Of a stretch of DNA of 64,000 bases, positions 11,593-22,600 are shown in pieces. The stretch is from contig CAMGYJ010000003.1 in NCBI GenBank assembly GCA_946122785.1, forward strand, positions 7,910,032 to 7,974,031, read 5' to 3'. The stretch's first letter is position 1. The number at the start of each line of letters is the position of its first letter. This DNA is from Linum tenue (taxonomy: Eukaryota > Streptophyta > Magnoliopsida > Malpighiales > Linaceae). Under the pieces are notes generated by a model, which was given only the letters and a program-made list of their open reading frames with translations, did not search any database and was not told the DNA's origin. Both the position numbers and the translations under genes were made by a program.

Positions 11593-13001
11593 ATGGATCA
11601 TATATTACAAAGTATGGATGAAACTAAGAGAGAGATAGTTAGGTATAAACGTAAGAGAGATGACAAAGAGGAAGAAGAGGAGTTGATTGTGTTGGTAATT
11701 GTATTTCTGGTCGTTTTAATTTGTTCACTCTTTACGCCTGCAAAAAATGAGTCGTATGCTAAACTTTTTGAGCGTAGATTTTTTCGTAGAAGAGATCATT
11801 TAGATAATTTACTTTCTCAACCAATAAATGTTGAGCAATTACGCATCAAACCACAAGCTTTTGAGAAATTGTGTCGCATCTTGCAAAATAAGGGTGGTTT
11901 AGTGGCTTCAAGATATGTGTCTATTTCAGAAATGGTTGCGTTCTTTTTGCAAACCTTAGCGCATTGCATGCGAAATAGAACAATTAAAGCTACTTTCCTC
12001 CGTTCGGGGGAAACTATTAGTAGACATTTTCACGAGGTGCTACGAGCAGTTTTACATATCGGCAGTGATTATATCAAAGAAAGCACACAATTTCTTAGCT
12101 CTGGAGATGCTAAAAAATGGAAATGGTTGCAGGGAGTTAACTTATGTCTATTCAACTTTGGTTTTTACCTTTTACTCTAAAAAGCTCAATGTAAGATATA
12201 TTGTAGGGTACTGTTGGAGCACTTCACGTGATCTTTCTTCCTTTAACTGTACCCTTTGAAGACGAGTCTAGATATCGAAGTAGAAAAGGCAAGATTAGTA
12301 CAAATGATTTGGCTGTTTGTGATGCTAATATGAGGTTCACTTATGTTATTCCCGGTTGGGAGGGATCACCTTCAGATTCTCGAGTGTTGTGTGATGCTCT
12401 ATCACGAGAAAATGGTCTTAAAGTTCCTAAAAGTAGGCTTCCGTGAACTCTTTCTAATGTTCTTTGGGTATTATCTATTAAAGATTAATTAATGATTCTT
12501 TTTTTTTCTTATTGATTTTGTAGATAAGTACTATCTTGTGGATGGGCGATATGCCAACGGGCCTGGTTTCTTAGCTCCTTACAGGGTGAATCGATATCGT
12601 TTAAAACTTTGGCGAGGGAACACTCCTAAGAACTATAAGGAGTTATTTAACCATAGATATTCCTTAGCTAGAAGTTACGTTGAAAGGCATTTGGATTGTT
12701 GAAGAAAAGATGGGGCATTTTGCGTGCCTATGGCTTTTATGACATGAAGACTCAAGTAAGAATTATCAATGCTTGCTGTATCCTTCACAATTTCATTCGT
12801 GATGAGTGTCCACATGATGCTCTATTGGATGAAGTAGATTAAGAGTTGGAAGATGCTTTAGATAACGATTCATATGATTCTAATGAAGAATAAATCACAG
12901 CAGTGAGGGCAACCGATGAGTGGACTTTATTTAGAGATAATTTAGCTAAGGAAATGTTTGAACAATATAAAGCAATTCTAGCTCGTAGAGCTCGGAGTTA
13001 G
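11593..13001 (+). pseudogene. PIF/Harbinger transposase pseudogene (DDE_Tnp_4 / HARBI1-like)
   Basis: The first reading block (to about 12,140) has the helix-rich N-terminal part with FEKLCRIL, ISEMVAFFLQTLAH and ISRHFHEVLRAV, hallmarks of plant Harbinger transposases. The frame then breaks and resumes at about 12,207 with GTVGALHVIF. In functional enzymes this site reads GALDGTH, so the first catalytic Asp appears as His. The second catalytic Asp (GSPSDSRVL) is present. A GT-AG intron fits 12,433-12,523. The next exon carries YYLVDGRYANGPGFLAPYR and the third acidic residue (RSYVERHLD). The end has a frameshift, then the stop at 12,999-13,001. The normal role is cutting and joining transposon ends with the Myb-like partner. 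Inactive as read. Confidence 0.85.
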
Positions 13002-13677
13002 TTCTGTATTTTCTGTTAGATCTGCTCTTGTAACTGGAACCAGCATTGCTCTTAGTTATTGTTTGTCTCAGTAACGAAATCAACATTGCTCGTACTTATT
13101 TATTCTCTTGTGCTGCAACTTTGGTTGAATTTTCTTGTGTTAGATTCTTGTTTCCTGGTCCTTTTAAGAACCTTCACAATTGATGTTGTATGGTTTGGTA
13201 CCCTGCTGGCTTACTCAGTTTGTAGCCTTAATCAAGTGCTGTAAATTCTGCAGCAGACAGTTCTGCAAATTCTGTAGTAGACAGTTGGTTTTGTATGACA
13301 TTTGTTGTCTCTATTTTTATACTGCTGGTGTATGCTTGCTTGTACTTATGTTTTCCCCCTTATTCTAGCAATAGATACTAATGATGTGTTACTCATAGCC
13401 ACTTACTGGTCAGGTTTTAGAAACACTAATGTTAGTAACATGTGACCCTTACAATGGTCAACTCAATGTTATATGAAGTTTGTTGAACACTGATAAGGTA
13501 TAAAGTGATTGAAACTCTTCTTGGTTGTTGTCAGTGCTGGATTTCATATTTAGGGTATTTATTGCGTTGCTCTATTTGGAGAGTTTGACCAAGTGTAGTA
13601 GCTGTTTATGTTTCAGGGTTCATTTGTTTGAGTGGCCTGCTGAAGTGATCTGCCTGTTTGTTCTTATTGTTGTAGGA
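13002..13677 (+). other. Spacer between the two Harbinger genes
   Basis: T-rich DNA with no supported gene. It probably holds the transposase 3' region and the promoter and leader of the Myb-like gene. A 'ttcttattgttgtag' acceptor-like tract at about 13,660-13,676 suggests a leader intron ending just before the start codon. Confidence 0.4.
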
Positions 13678-14813
13678 ATGAAGCGACAGGGAAGTATTTT
13701 ACCCGGTAAATCTCGTGTTTATTGCCAATGGGATTCACAGATGGACAAGATTTTAAGTCGGGTGTTACTGGATCAAATAGTTCAAGGAAATAAGGGCGAT
13801 GGAGACTGGAAGACGCAAGCATACCAAGCAGTTGTGGATCAACTTCGCACTGACTTGGAAATCAATGTGACTAGAGATAATATCCAGAATCGACTTCGAG
13901 CATGGAAGAAACGCTATGCAGTGATAGCTGATGTTTAAAAGCGAAGCGAATTGAACTTGTGGGATGAAGATAAGAAGATGATCATAGTTACAGCTGGTAA
14001 TATGAGGATTGGCTATCTTACCTGTGTAGTGGTTTCTTTGTATAGTGGTGTAGGTGGTTGGTAGTTTCCTTATGGTTGCTTTGCTTCTTTTAATCCATGA
14101 GGTCTATTTGTCCTTGGACGGCAATTTCAGATGTGTTTATAAGAAGAGTATTAAAGGACGAACTAAACTAGCACTAGTTAAAAATAATGTCTTTGCGGGG
14201 TGGTAATAAAGGGTACCATTTGGAGGGAAATTTTAATGGTTTATGTGGGGTTAAAAATAATGTCTTTGAGGTTGCTTTTGTTTTTGTAGGATCACCGTGA
14301 TGCACATTCTTATGCGAACACATATATCGAGAATTGAGATGATTTAGTCTTGTTATGTTCAAAAGATAGAGCTGTGGGAGATGGGGCAGAGCATTATTCA
14401 GAGGCTAATGCATCCATGGGTGATGAAGATGACATGGAGGACGCCGGATCATCGTCTACTTTTGCCAACTCGAGTGCACATGACTCAAAATCTCAAGGGA
14501 AGAAGCCTACTGGTGAAGTCAGTTTTGAATTGCGAAAGAGAGCTAAGAAGGACAGTCAAGTTGGGATGCATTGTATATGGTAGCTAACTCATTAACTAGC
14601 TACTTAAAAAGTAAGAAGAAGGAATAAGAACCAAAGTATACTCGGAAAGAGATCTATGATGTGATATGCCAGATACCGGGGTTGACGCATATGTAGGTTG
14701 CTAAAGCTGTGATGAAGTATCGATGTGGTGATCCTAAGTAGTTTATGTTGCTGCTGGAAATTCCAAAGGAAGATAGAAGAATCTTTGTTGAGTGTTTTCT
14801 TGGTGAGCCTTAG
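13678..14813 (+). pseudogene. Harbinger ORF1: Myb/SANT-like DNA-binding protein, pseudogene
   Basis: The first exon starts MKRQGSILPGKSR and encodes a trihelix Myb/SANT-like domain (WDSQMDKILSRVLLDQ...DNIQNRLRAWKKRY). This family is the partner protein that Harbinger transposases need to bind transposon ends. An in-frame TAA follows VIADV at 13,936-13,938, where intact relatives continue. A GT-AG intron fits about 14,000-14,289, then DHRDAHSYANTYIEN, with a second stop where relatives have Trp. A Ser/Asp/Glu-rich linker follows. The C-terminal helical part (KEIYDVICQIPGLTH, EDRRIFVECFL) continues with further stops to 14,813. It is clearly dead. Confidence 0.8.
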
Positions 14814-15342
14814 TTGGGTTTGCTTTGTAAAGCCTGAAACTTTGAAGACCCACCTTTTTGCTAGATGAATCATTGACATTTCTAGATCCATCTATTACTC
14901 ACAGGCTATATTCTGGATTATATGTAGCCAAGCTTTACTTTCTCAATAGTATCTCTAGTAGTCTTTTTTTTTTTGTTTCATTGGCCATGTTTCATATGGA
15001 ATTTTTCATTAAGCAGTAGTCATTGGTGCCATTTTCCTCTGGTTCTCTCGTATGTGTAGCGTGACCAAAAGTGAACATAATGAGTAGGTATGGAATTGCA
15101 AGGGGATAGTTGTCTTTCTATATATATAGTGAAGTGATTAAGGAGATCACTGCACGCATTAGTGCTATTGAAAAGCAAAATAAAAAATAATTAGTTGAAA
15201 TACCTAAAAGTTGCAACTATATATCCAAACGGTAGAATCTACATCTTTGGTATTTGAAATCATGTATTTGAAATACACATCTATCCAAATAATGAATTTT
15301 AAATCCTAAGTATTTGAAATACATACATTTCAAATACTTGTA

Positions 15343-15487
15343 ATTCAAATCGATATCTCTTGGTTGACTCAAATTTGCATTAATGTAGATGTTGTTCGGG
15401 GGTAACCGTTTGACTTCGAGAGCAAGTTTGTCAATGTTCGTCTAGTCAAATCGATATCTCTTGGTTTACTCAAATTTGCATTGAAAA
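15343..15487 (+). repeat. Short direct repeat, about 42 bp
   Basis: 'tcaaatcgatatctcttggt' plus 'tactcaaatttgcatt' occurs at about 15,345-15,382 and again at about 15,448-15,483 with one or two changes. Origin unknown. Confidence 0.65.
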
Positions 15488-15589
15488 TTAGAGATAAGAA
15501 GCGTTTGTGGAAAAGATAAAGAGGAACGGTTTAGTTGACCCAGTTTACTTAACTAAATAGTTAAAACTTACAGATTCGAATGTGTTTGA

Positions 15590-16635
15590 CTAAGTTTGAC
15601 CATATTCAATTTAAATATAGGCACAAGAATGATATGATCTCAATTTGGGTTTTCAATCGATGGGAATTGATCGATCATGAAGGCAAGCTAGGCACGTTTA
15701 AGGACTTTGATTTTTGTCCAAGTGTTTATGGCGATTTCAGGTACCCACTTTGGACGAGCATAACTCTTGATTGGTGTGATGCAAATTCAAGTTCTTTGGC
15801 CTGCGTGGAAGAGGGAGAGTTGTTCTTTCAAATGGTAGGCTTTGGAGCTCAAGGGGAGTACCGGAAGATGGGATTTCAGAGTGGCCAACATGCTAGCTCA
15901 CTCTTGGAAAAACTGCCAGAATTGGCTAAGTGTGGAAGTGTGAGCGAGGAGCCACCTTTGGAGCTCTCGTCGAGGAGCAGGAAGGAGAGTCGAGGTGCTG
16001 GCATTCATGAAAATACGTATCTCCTTCTACAGAGACGTGGGATTGGGTGAAGGCTTTGATCCCTGGAGGTGTTCGATCGAGCAGCCACAAGTTCGTATCG
16101 ACACTAGGTGGAGGAAGAGCAATCCGAGTCCTATTCGGATTAGGATTTGTTCACGGTTTAGGAATTCTTTCTGTTTTTGAATTGGATTTGGTTTCCTTTG
16201 ACTTCTAGTTTGTTTAGGACATTGTTTGCTTGTGTTGTAAGTTTACTTTACCTATTTAAGTTCGTGTCCATGATGTAATAGTCAGTTTTTTTTAGAGTTA
16301 ATCGAATAAACCGAGAGTTTATCGCCATAGCTTCTTGCTTGTGGGTTTGTGAGATCGACCTAGGGTTTTCTAGTTCGATCTTGTGCTTGTATCGTTCGAT
16401 TAGTCCCATTGAACGTGGCCAAACTTCGACTTATAGTTTTCGAGCCTCTTTCCCGGGTGAAAGTTGCACGAAACTTCACATCCAAACCATAAAACAGCCC
16501 TGTTTTGTGGAAGTCTTGTTCGAGAGCATAATCCGAGGTTCCAGACCTCTTTGCTGCGTAACTTTGACATTATACCCTGCTTAGGGGTTCATCAAAGAAC
16601 CCCCTTAGGAGGACCAGTTACGAGTTAGGTTTCGA
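15590..16635 (+). other. Unassigned, LTR-like sequence
   Basis: The frame at 15,580-16,050 is open but lacks any domain and has no clear coding bias. The downstream part has a TATA-like 'cctatttaag' (16,251-16,260), an AATAAA-like signal (gaataaaccg, about 16,302) and a G/C-rich end with a small stem (ggggttc...gaaccccc). This resembles the promoter and R region of a solo Ty3 LTR, but no matching boundary or duplication was found. Confidence 0.3.
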
Positions 16636-16639
16636 GGTC

Positions 16640-16800
16640 GCTCGACCAATGATTATTATTGTTATTATAATTAATTATTATTTGAGCATTATTATAAAAT
16701 AATTATTTTTATTAAAATATATTCATTATTATTATATATTGATTTTATTTTTATTATTTTATGATAATACTTTATAAATGTAATAAATCTATATTATATT
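16640..16800. repeat. AT-rich (ATT)n-like simple repeat
   Basis: Irregular TTATTATTAATT-type low-complexity DNA. Confidence 0.7.
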
Positions 16801-17823
16801 AATATAATTACTAACTTTTTAGTCTATTTGCACTTCCTACTTTTTCATCCAAACAACAATTTACCCCTCCACTTACACCCCCACCAAGTTGCACCCCCCA
16901 ACCTTTTACCCCTCAACTTGCACGCCACTCGAACTTGCACCCCCCTTGTTGCTAAAGAGAGCATTCCTATGTATAACCTTATGGTGAGTAACTATGCATA
17001 ACCCAATCACAATCCGCCACATCAGCGCCTTTTCTCTCTCTTAGATAGCCTTTAAATTTTTCCCTTTAATTTTTAACGGATGATTTCTCACTCGTTTTAA
17101 GTGAGAATTTAAATTTTTTTACACAATTAGATCATATTAATTGTGCTCTTCAACATGATATCTACTTTGATATATTTTTTAAACAAAAAAATTGAGCCAT
17201 TTTTACCGGTATATACCATATGGTATTGACTTGTATTAAATAAGAGCATATCATAAGGTATGAAAAAGCTTACCATGGTATATGAACATACCAAGAGTGT
17301 AGGATGATTGAATACATGATAGTAGGAGTATACTAGTTGTCATTTACGACTTTCAACATTGTGTACCACAAGATACCACCCGTACCAGGGTGCTATTGGG
17401 TGGTACTTTTTGGTCCTGTATTTTTTTCACCCAAAAATTTGTAGATCCAATAGATCATGATGAACTCGTTCCTTCTGTGCAAAAATTTTCAAAAACAACT
17501 TAAAAACGAAGAAGGTACCATATGATATGCAGTTGGTAACGAGAGGCAATAAACTTTTTTTTCTAAAAAAATATTGAAAATGGATCTTATTTTGTAGAGC
17601 ACAACGAACTCGTTCTATCTGTGCAAAAAAAAAATTAATCCAAGTAAAAACAAAGAAGATATGAGTCGATTAAGAAAACAAGGGAAAATAAAAATGTTTT
17701 TAATTTTTCACCTTTAAATCTGGATTTTCTAGGCCCACTTAAATCTGATTGCAAAGATTTAGTTACTCATAGTGAGTAACCATGGGGTTACTGACGGGGC
17801 TCAAGATAGGGTGCATAACCATG

Positions 17824-17981
17824 GGTTATGCACCCATCAATAACCAAATCTGGACCCTTCATTTAGAAAATCCAGATCTAAGGATGGAGAATTAAAGACT
17901 ATGGTTATGCACCCATCAATAACCAAATCTGGACCCTTCATTTAGAAAATCCAGATCTAAGGATGGAGAATTAAAGACTAT
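17824..17981 (+). repeat. 79-bp tandem duplication at centre of foldback element
   Basis: 'ggttatgcacccatcaataa' begins at 17,824 and again at 17,903, and the following about 55 bp (to aattaaagacta) is identical in both copies. Confidence 0.85.
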
Positions 17982-18151
17982 TTTTATTTTCACTAGCTTT
18001 CTTAATTGACTCATATCTTTTTCGTTTTAACTCGGATTTTAATTTTTTTGCACAGATGGAACGAGTTCACCGTGCTCTACAAAATGAGATCAATTTTCAA
18101 TATTTTTTTAGGAAAAAAAAATTCTGGCCTCTCGGTACCAACTGCATACCA

Positions 18152-18480
18152 TATGGTATCTTCTTCGTTTTTAATTCGTTTTTGAAAACGTTTGCACAGC
18201 AAGGATGAGTTCATCATGATCTACTGGATCTACAAATTTCTGGGTGAACAAATTACAGGACCAAAAAATACCACACAATATCATACAATACCACCCTGGT
18301 ACGGGGTGGTATTGTATGGTATCTTCTTCGTTTTTAATTCGTTTTTGAAAACGTTTGCACAGAAGGGACTAGTTCATCATGATCTATTGGATCTACAAAT
18401 TTATGGGTGAACAAATTACAGGACCAAAAAATACCACACAATACCATACAATACCACCCTGGTACGGGGTGGTATTGTGT
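18152..18480 (+). repeat. 163-bp tandem duplication in right arm of foldback element
   Basis: 'tatggtatcttcttcgtttt' starts at 18,152 and again at 18,315. Both copies end with a short palindrome, ataccaccctggtacggggtggtat. The left arm has only a single diverged counterpart. Confidence 0.85.
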
Positions 18481-18885
18481 GGTATACAATGTTAAAAGTC
18501 GTAAATTACAATTAATATACTTCTACCATCATGTATTCAACCATCCTACAGTATTTGTTTGTTCATACCACCATGGTACGTTTTTCAAAACATAGGTATG
18601 CTTTTATTTCAATACCAGTCAATACCATATGGTATAGGCTGGTAAAAAATGGCTCAATTTTTTTGTTCGAAAAATATATTAAAGTGGATATCATTTTGAA
18701 GAGCACAATTAATCTGATATAACTGTGCAAAAAAAATTAAATTTCGACTTAAAATGAGCGAGAAATCGTCCGCCAAAGATTAAAGAGGGAAAAATTAAAG
18801 GCTTTCCATGAGAGAGAGGATGCTGATGTGGACGGGTTACTCATGGTTACTCACCATAAGGTTACTGACCTGATCCATTCCCTAC

Positions 18886-19130
18886 TGACGGGAACTTGAG
18901 TCATCCTAAAAAGAGTTATTTCTTGTCTTGACGATTAAAACGAATAAGATATGAGCCGATTTAGAAAACAAGAAAAAATAAAATGTCTTTAATTTTTCAC
19001 CCTTAAATCTGAATTTTCAGGGTTCACTTAAATTTGATTGCGGAGATTTAGTTACTCATAGTGAGTAACCATGGGTTTACTAACGGGAACTTGAGTCATT
19101 CTGAAAAGAGTTATTTCTTGTCTTGACGAG
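18886..19130 (+). repeat. Partial extra copy of foldback arm flanked by a direct repeat
   Basis: 'cgggaacttgagtcat' with the following 'gagttatttcttgtcttgac' occurs at about 18,897 and about 19,085. Between them is a copy of the inner arm sequence (also at about 17,650-17,800), ending 'ttactcatagtgagtaacca'. This looks like a local duplication or a solo end of a related element. Confidence 0.65.
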
Positions 19131-19662
19131 GAAGATGAGACGAGGTGGAGATTAAAAATAATTATTTTACTTATTTTAATTTTCAATCAAAACTTGGCTA
19201 GCTTGAGGTACAAAATGAGATTGTTGACTATCACATAGGGAGTTTAACAAAACCATTTAAAGTGGTAACCGACAGTGAAACTCAAAACTAATGCACTAAA
19301 ATCGTTGCAGTGAAGGATCTTTTGCAAGGCGTTACCGATATCCCCTCTCATGTTTGTGTGAAGGATCTTTTACATCTCGAGCAAAGAACCTTAGTTTATG
19401 CAACCCCAACGTAACCACAGCCTGATTACATTTATGCAATACAAATTAGCTAGTCCTACAATTCGATCTCTTGAGCGAAATGTTGTACAAGAAATCAAAG
19501 ACATAACATTACATATAGAAAGATGTCAAACTAGAAACTTTCTACAATACATTCAAAACTATGGTATACAGAGATCGATGGGTCGCCCCTTGAATATAAT
19601 CTCCATCCCTAGCTAGCTAGCTAAAAACACGTAGACAAACACAACGCATACACAAAATCCAG

Positions 19663-22600
19663 CTAGACCTGTAGAGGTTTTTCTTGCATTTCTCGCCTCA
19701 ACGAGTAGGCACCGTCAATGGCGTCCTCGATGCTCAAGAAGAAGAAGCCCTTTCCGACCTTCTCCACGAACTTTGACTTCAGCATCTTCTCCATAACCCC
19801 CAGCCTAGGGTTCACAAATGCCATCTGAGAAAAAGGGCAAAAGAAATGAGCAAACCATGCACCATGCATGAGAGTTCCACCATATCCATTTGGTTGCGAA
19901 TCGATATCATTAAACACGTGCTTACCCCTATTTTTCTCGATTGTAACATCCTTCTAGTCTCTAACAATGTCTCGAGTCCTGTCATGTCGATCGACGTGAC
20001 ACCTACAAATAGAATATCATATTGTTAACTATTATTTATATCGAGCATAACCTAATTTCCCCAGTTATGAATATGAATAAAACGTAGAAACATATATCGT
20101 CGTAAATGTTGTCGCGTTCTCACCCGACAGTTCCAGTATAACGAACTCGACAGTATCCCCTTTATTATCAGGGTTCTCGTCCTCATCTTGAATCCACCTC
20201 AGAACCCTGCAAAGGATATAATTCAAGGATAGGAAGATGAATATACAAGTTCTTCAAATTTGTTTTGAACTAAGGGAAAATGGAATTAAACTGTTGATTA
20301 ATTGTTATGACCTTTCTCTAATGTAGTTTGCATTAGCATAGTAAATGGGCGAACCAAGTTGCAAGGCGAGCAACCCTGGCGCCCTGGTGCCATCTGGATA
20401 CTGTTCCATGTCACGGTACAACGTGGTTCCAGGCATCTTCCCAAGCTTGCAAGTTGCTGGCCTTGCCACGTACAGAAGCGCTCTCAACAATGCCAGCCCA
20501 ATCTGATTAGAGACAGAGAGAGAAAACAAAGTTTTGTTAGTGTCATATTGAACTCGAGCTGTTGTGAAACGTTCGTTTTTTTTGTACGTACCGATAGCAT
20601 GAGGCCGTAGTCCATGGAGAGGAAGGTGACGCCGAGGAAGCCAGCCATACAGATTAGGAAGTCGAATTTGTCGACCTTGAAGAGGTGGTGCATTTCTTCG
20701 TAATCGATGAGGCCGAGCATCGCGGACATGATGATGGCGGCTAGGGCAACCAGAGGTGTGTACTTGAAGACGGGAGCGAGGAAGAGGAGGGTGAACATCA
20801 TGCATATCGCCATTACAATGTTGGACAGTGCACTCTTGCACCCGGCGTTGAAGTTCACCGCAGTCTTTGAGAACGGGCCTTTTAAGAAAAGAGAATGAAA
20901 TCTAAGTTAAGTTCGAGTACTGTTTTGTAATAATAACCGGTGAGGGGGTGTGCAATGGTTTTATCTCGTGTGGATCAATCGGTGTCTAAACCAGATCACA
21001 GGTATACCGATTGTAATGTGATCTGGTCATTGATCTCGTGAATTTTATAAATATTGAAGAACAAAAGACCAAATTGATATTTAAATTGGACCTAACCGGA
21101 TCTTTAGTTCTAAGATTTCTTTTATTGTTGGATCGGGATTCTCGTGATTGGTCTGGTCCGTATCCAATCATTATTATTAGAAAAAATACACTGAATTGAT
21201 ATTTTGACCAGACCAAACCGGACCAAATACAATGATGGTCCAGCCTTCAGTCCTGTGATTTATTTTACAAATGGGTAGTGGTTCTCATGATATGGTCCGA
21301 TCTCTACTGGACCCTTGCACATCCAAAGGTGGAATGGAAAAAGTACCATTTCAACCCCTCAATTTTCGTTTAGACCCCTAATTTAATTTACTTTTTCATA
21401 TATACTATTGAGAATTTGAGATCCCCTAATTGTCATAGTGCCGAACAAACTAGAGCATATAGATAGAGGGGCGTTATGAAAAGTTAAGAAATCGAGGGTC
21501 AACCTGAAAAAAATGTAAGCTTGGTGGCTCAATTGGATAATAGTTAAAAGTTCAAGTACCGGTGGTCAAGTAGCAGGAGAAGAAAGATCCAATGATGTTC
21601 ATCAGGCCAAAAGCTACCATCTCCTTGTTGCCGTCGATTTGGTCGTTCTTCAATATGGCAAAGCTTCTTCCTATTGCTATTCCTTCCTGCAATTTTTTTT
21701 TTTTTAATTTTTGGACATATCCAAAGAAATATGGATGATTAAAAGGGACTCATAAAGAAAAATGGATGATCAAAATGGAAATTGTGCTAGAAGATAGGTT
21801 CTTTGTTCTTACAGTCATAGCAATCGCGCCAGCAACGAGACCTGCTTTTATGGTGGCAGATAGGTACTGTGAGTTGAAGTTCAGGTGATGGATGGAGATG
21901 GGGTTTAATCCCTTTTTGAGCTCTCCCACCTGGCACGATACAAAACGTGTTTATGTCGTTGGATTGAATTAGTATATTTTTTACGCTTCACGTTAATATT
22001 GTAGTGCAATTGATCAGGTTGTTGATTAAACTCGATTTACTGATAGAACTAATTAATTTGAATGATGATATGATTGCATCAATTTTTATTGGTGGATTTA
22101 GATTGCGGTGACTTACAATTTGGATGCCATGCTTTTCAGCATCCAGAAAATAGGCAAAAATGCAGCCTATGATAACCACCAACATAGGAGCAATGGCCGA
22201 TACCCAAAACAGCTTTGGCTTCTTTTTCCTCTGCATGCAAGCGAAGTGATTAATTAATTATGATTTGAGACTAATCTTAAGTAGTAATACAAAAAGAGTA
22301 CTTTAATTACAAACTTAGACTAATAATGAGGATCAATAATCATATATTAGGATAGTGAAACCGTATATCTTACAATGAAACGAGTGAGTTGCAAGAAAGC
22401 AAGGAAAACCACGCCCACTACTACGCTTTGCCATCTCATCTGCACCCAAAATTCATTAGAACGATGAGATAAAAAAAATTATATCCGAAAAGCTAGCTAA
22501 TTAACAATCCTATGCAATCGCCGCTACAATATTATTTTAAATTGTTACAAAGTAATACAGGATGACTACTACTAAGACTCAAACCTACAACCTCCTAAAT

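Larger units (their letters stand above)
10170..15360 (+). mobile_element. Decayed PIF/Harbinger transposon with two genes
   Basis: Contains both genes typical of the superfamily in the same orientation: a DDE transposase (11,593-13,001) and a Myb/SANT-like protein (13,678-14,813). The left edge begins near 'gggtaggtttggatagctgg' (10,179). Related inverted sequence (atatatccaaacggtagaa) lies at about 15,210, with more TTGAAATAC-rich sequence to 15,360. Exact termini and a 3-bp TWA duplication could not be fixed, so the ends are approximate. Confidence 0.6.
16973..18870. mobile_element. Foldback-type long inverted-repeat element (probably MULE-like)
   Basis: The left end 'taaccttatggtgagtaact' reappears in inverse at 18,850-18,866 ('tcaccataaggtta'). 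Colinear inverse similarity continues inward through 'aattgtgctcttcaa', 'gagccattttt', 'ataccatatggtattgac' and beyond, so each arm is about 0.8-0.9 kb. There is no transposase. Possible imperfect duplications are cattccta on the left and cattcccta on the right. Very long TIRs suggest a Mutator-like or foldback element. Confidence 0.65.

Noticed and set aside
15580..16050. 156-aa ORF
   Set aside because: No recognisable motif, no second exon, and its surroundings look like LTR leader sequence.
17824..18480. Possible CRISPR-like or satellite array
   Set aside because: Two independent tandem duplications with different periods inside an inverted-repeat element; no spacer pattern.
20305..20841. 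178-aa minus-strand ORF
   Set aside because: Overlaps SULTR exons 8-9 in the wrong frame and reads through an intron.
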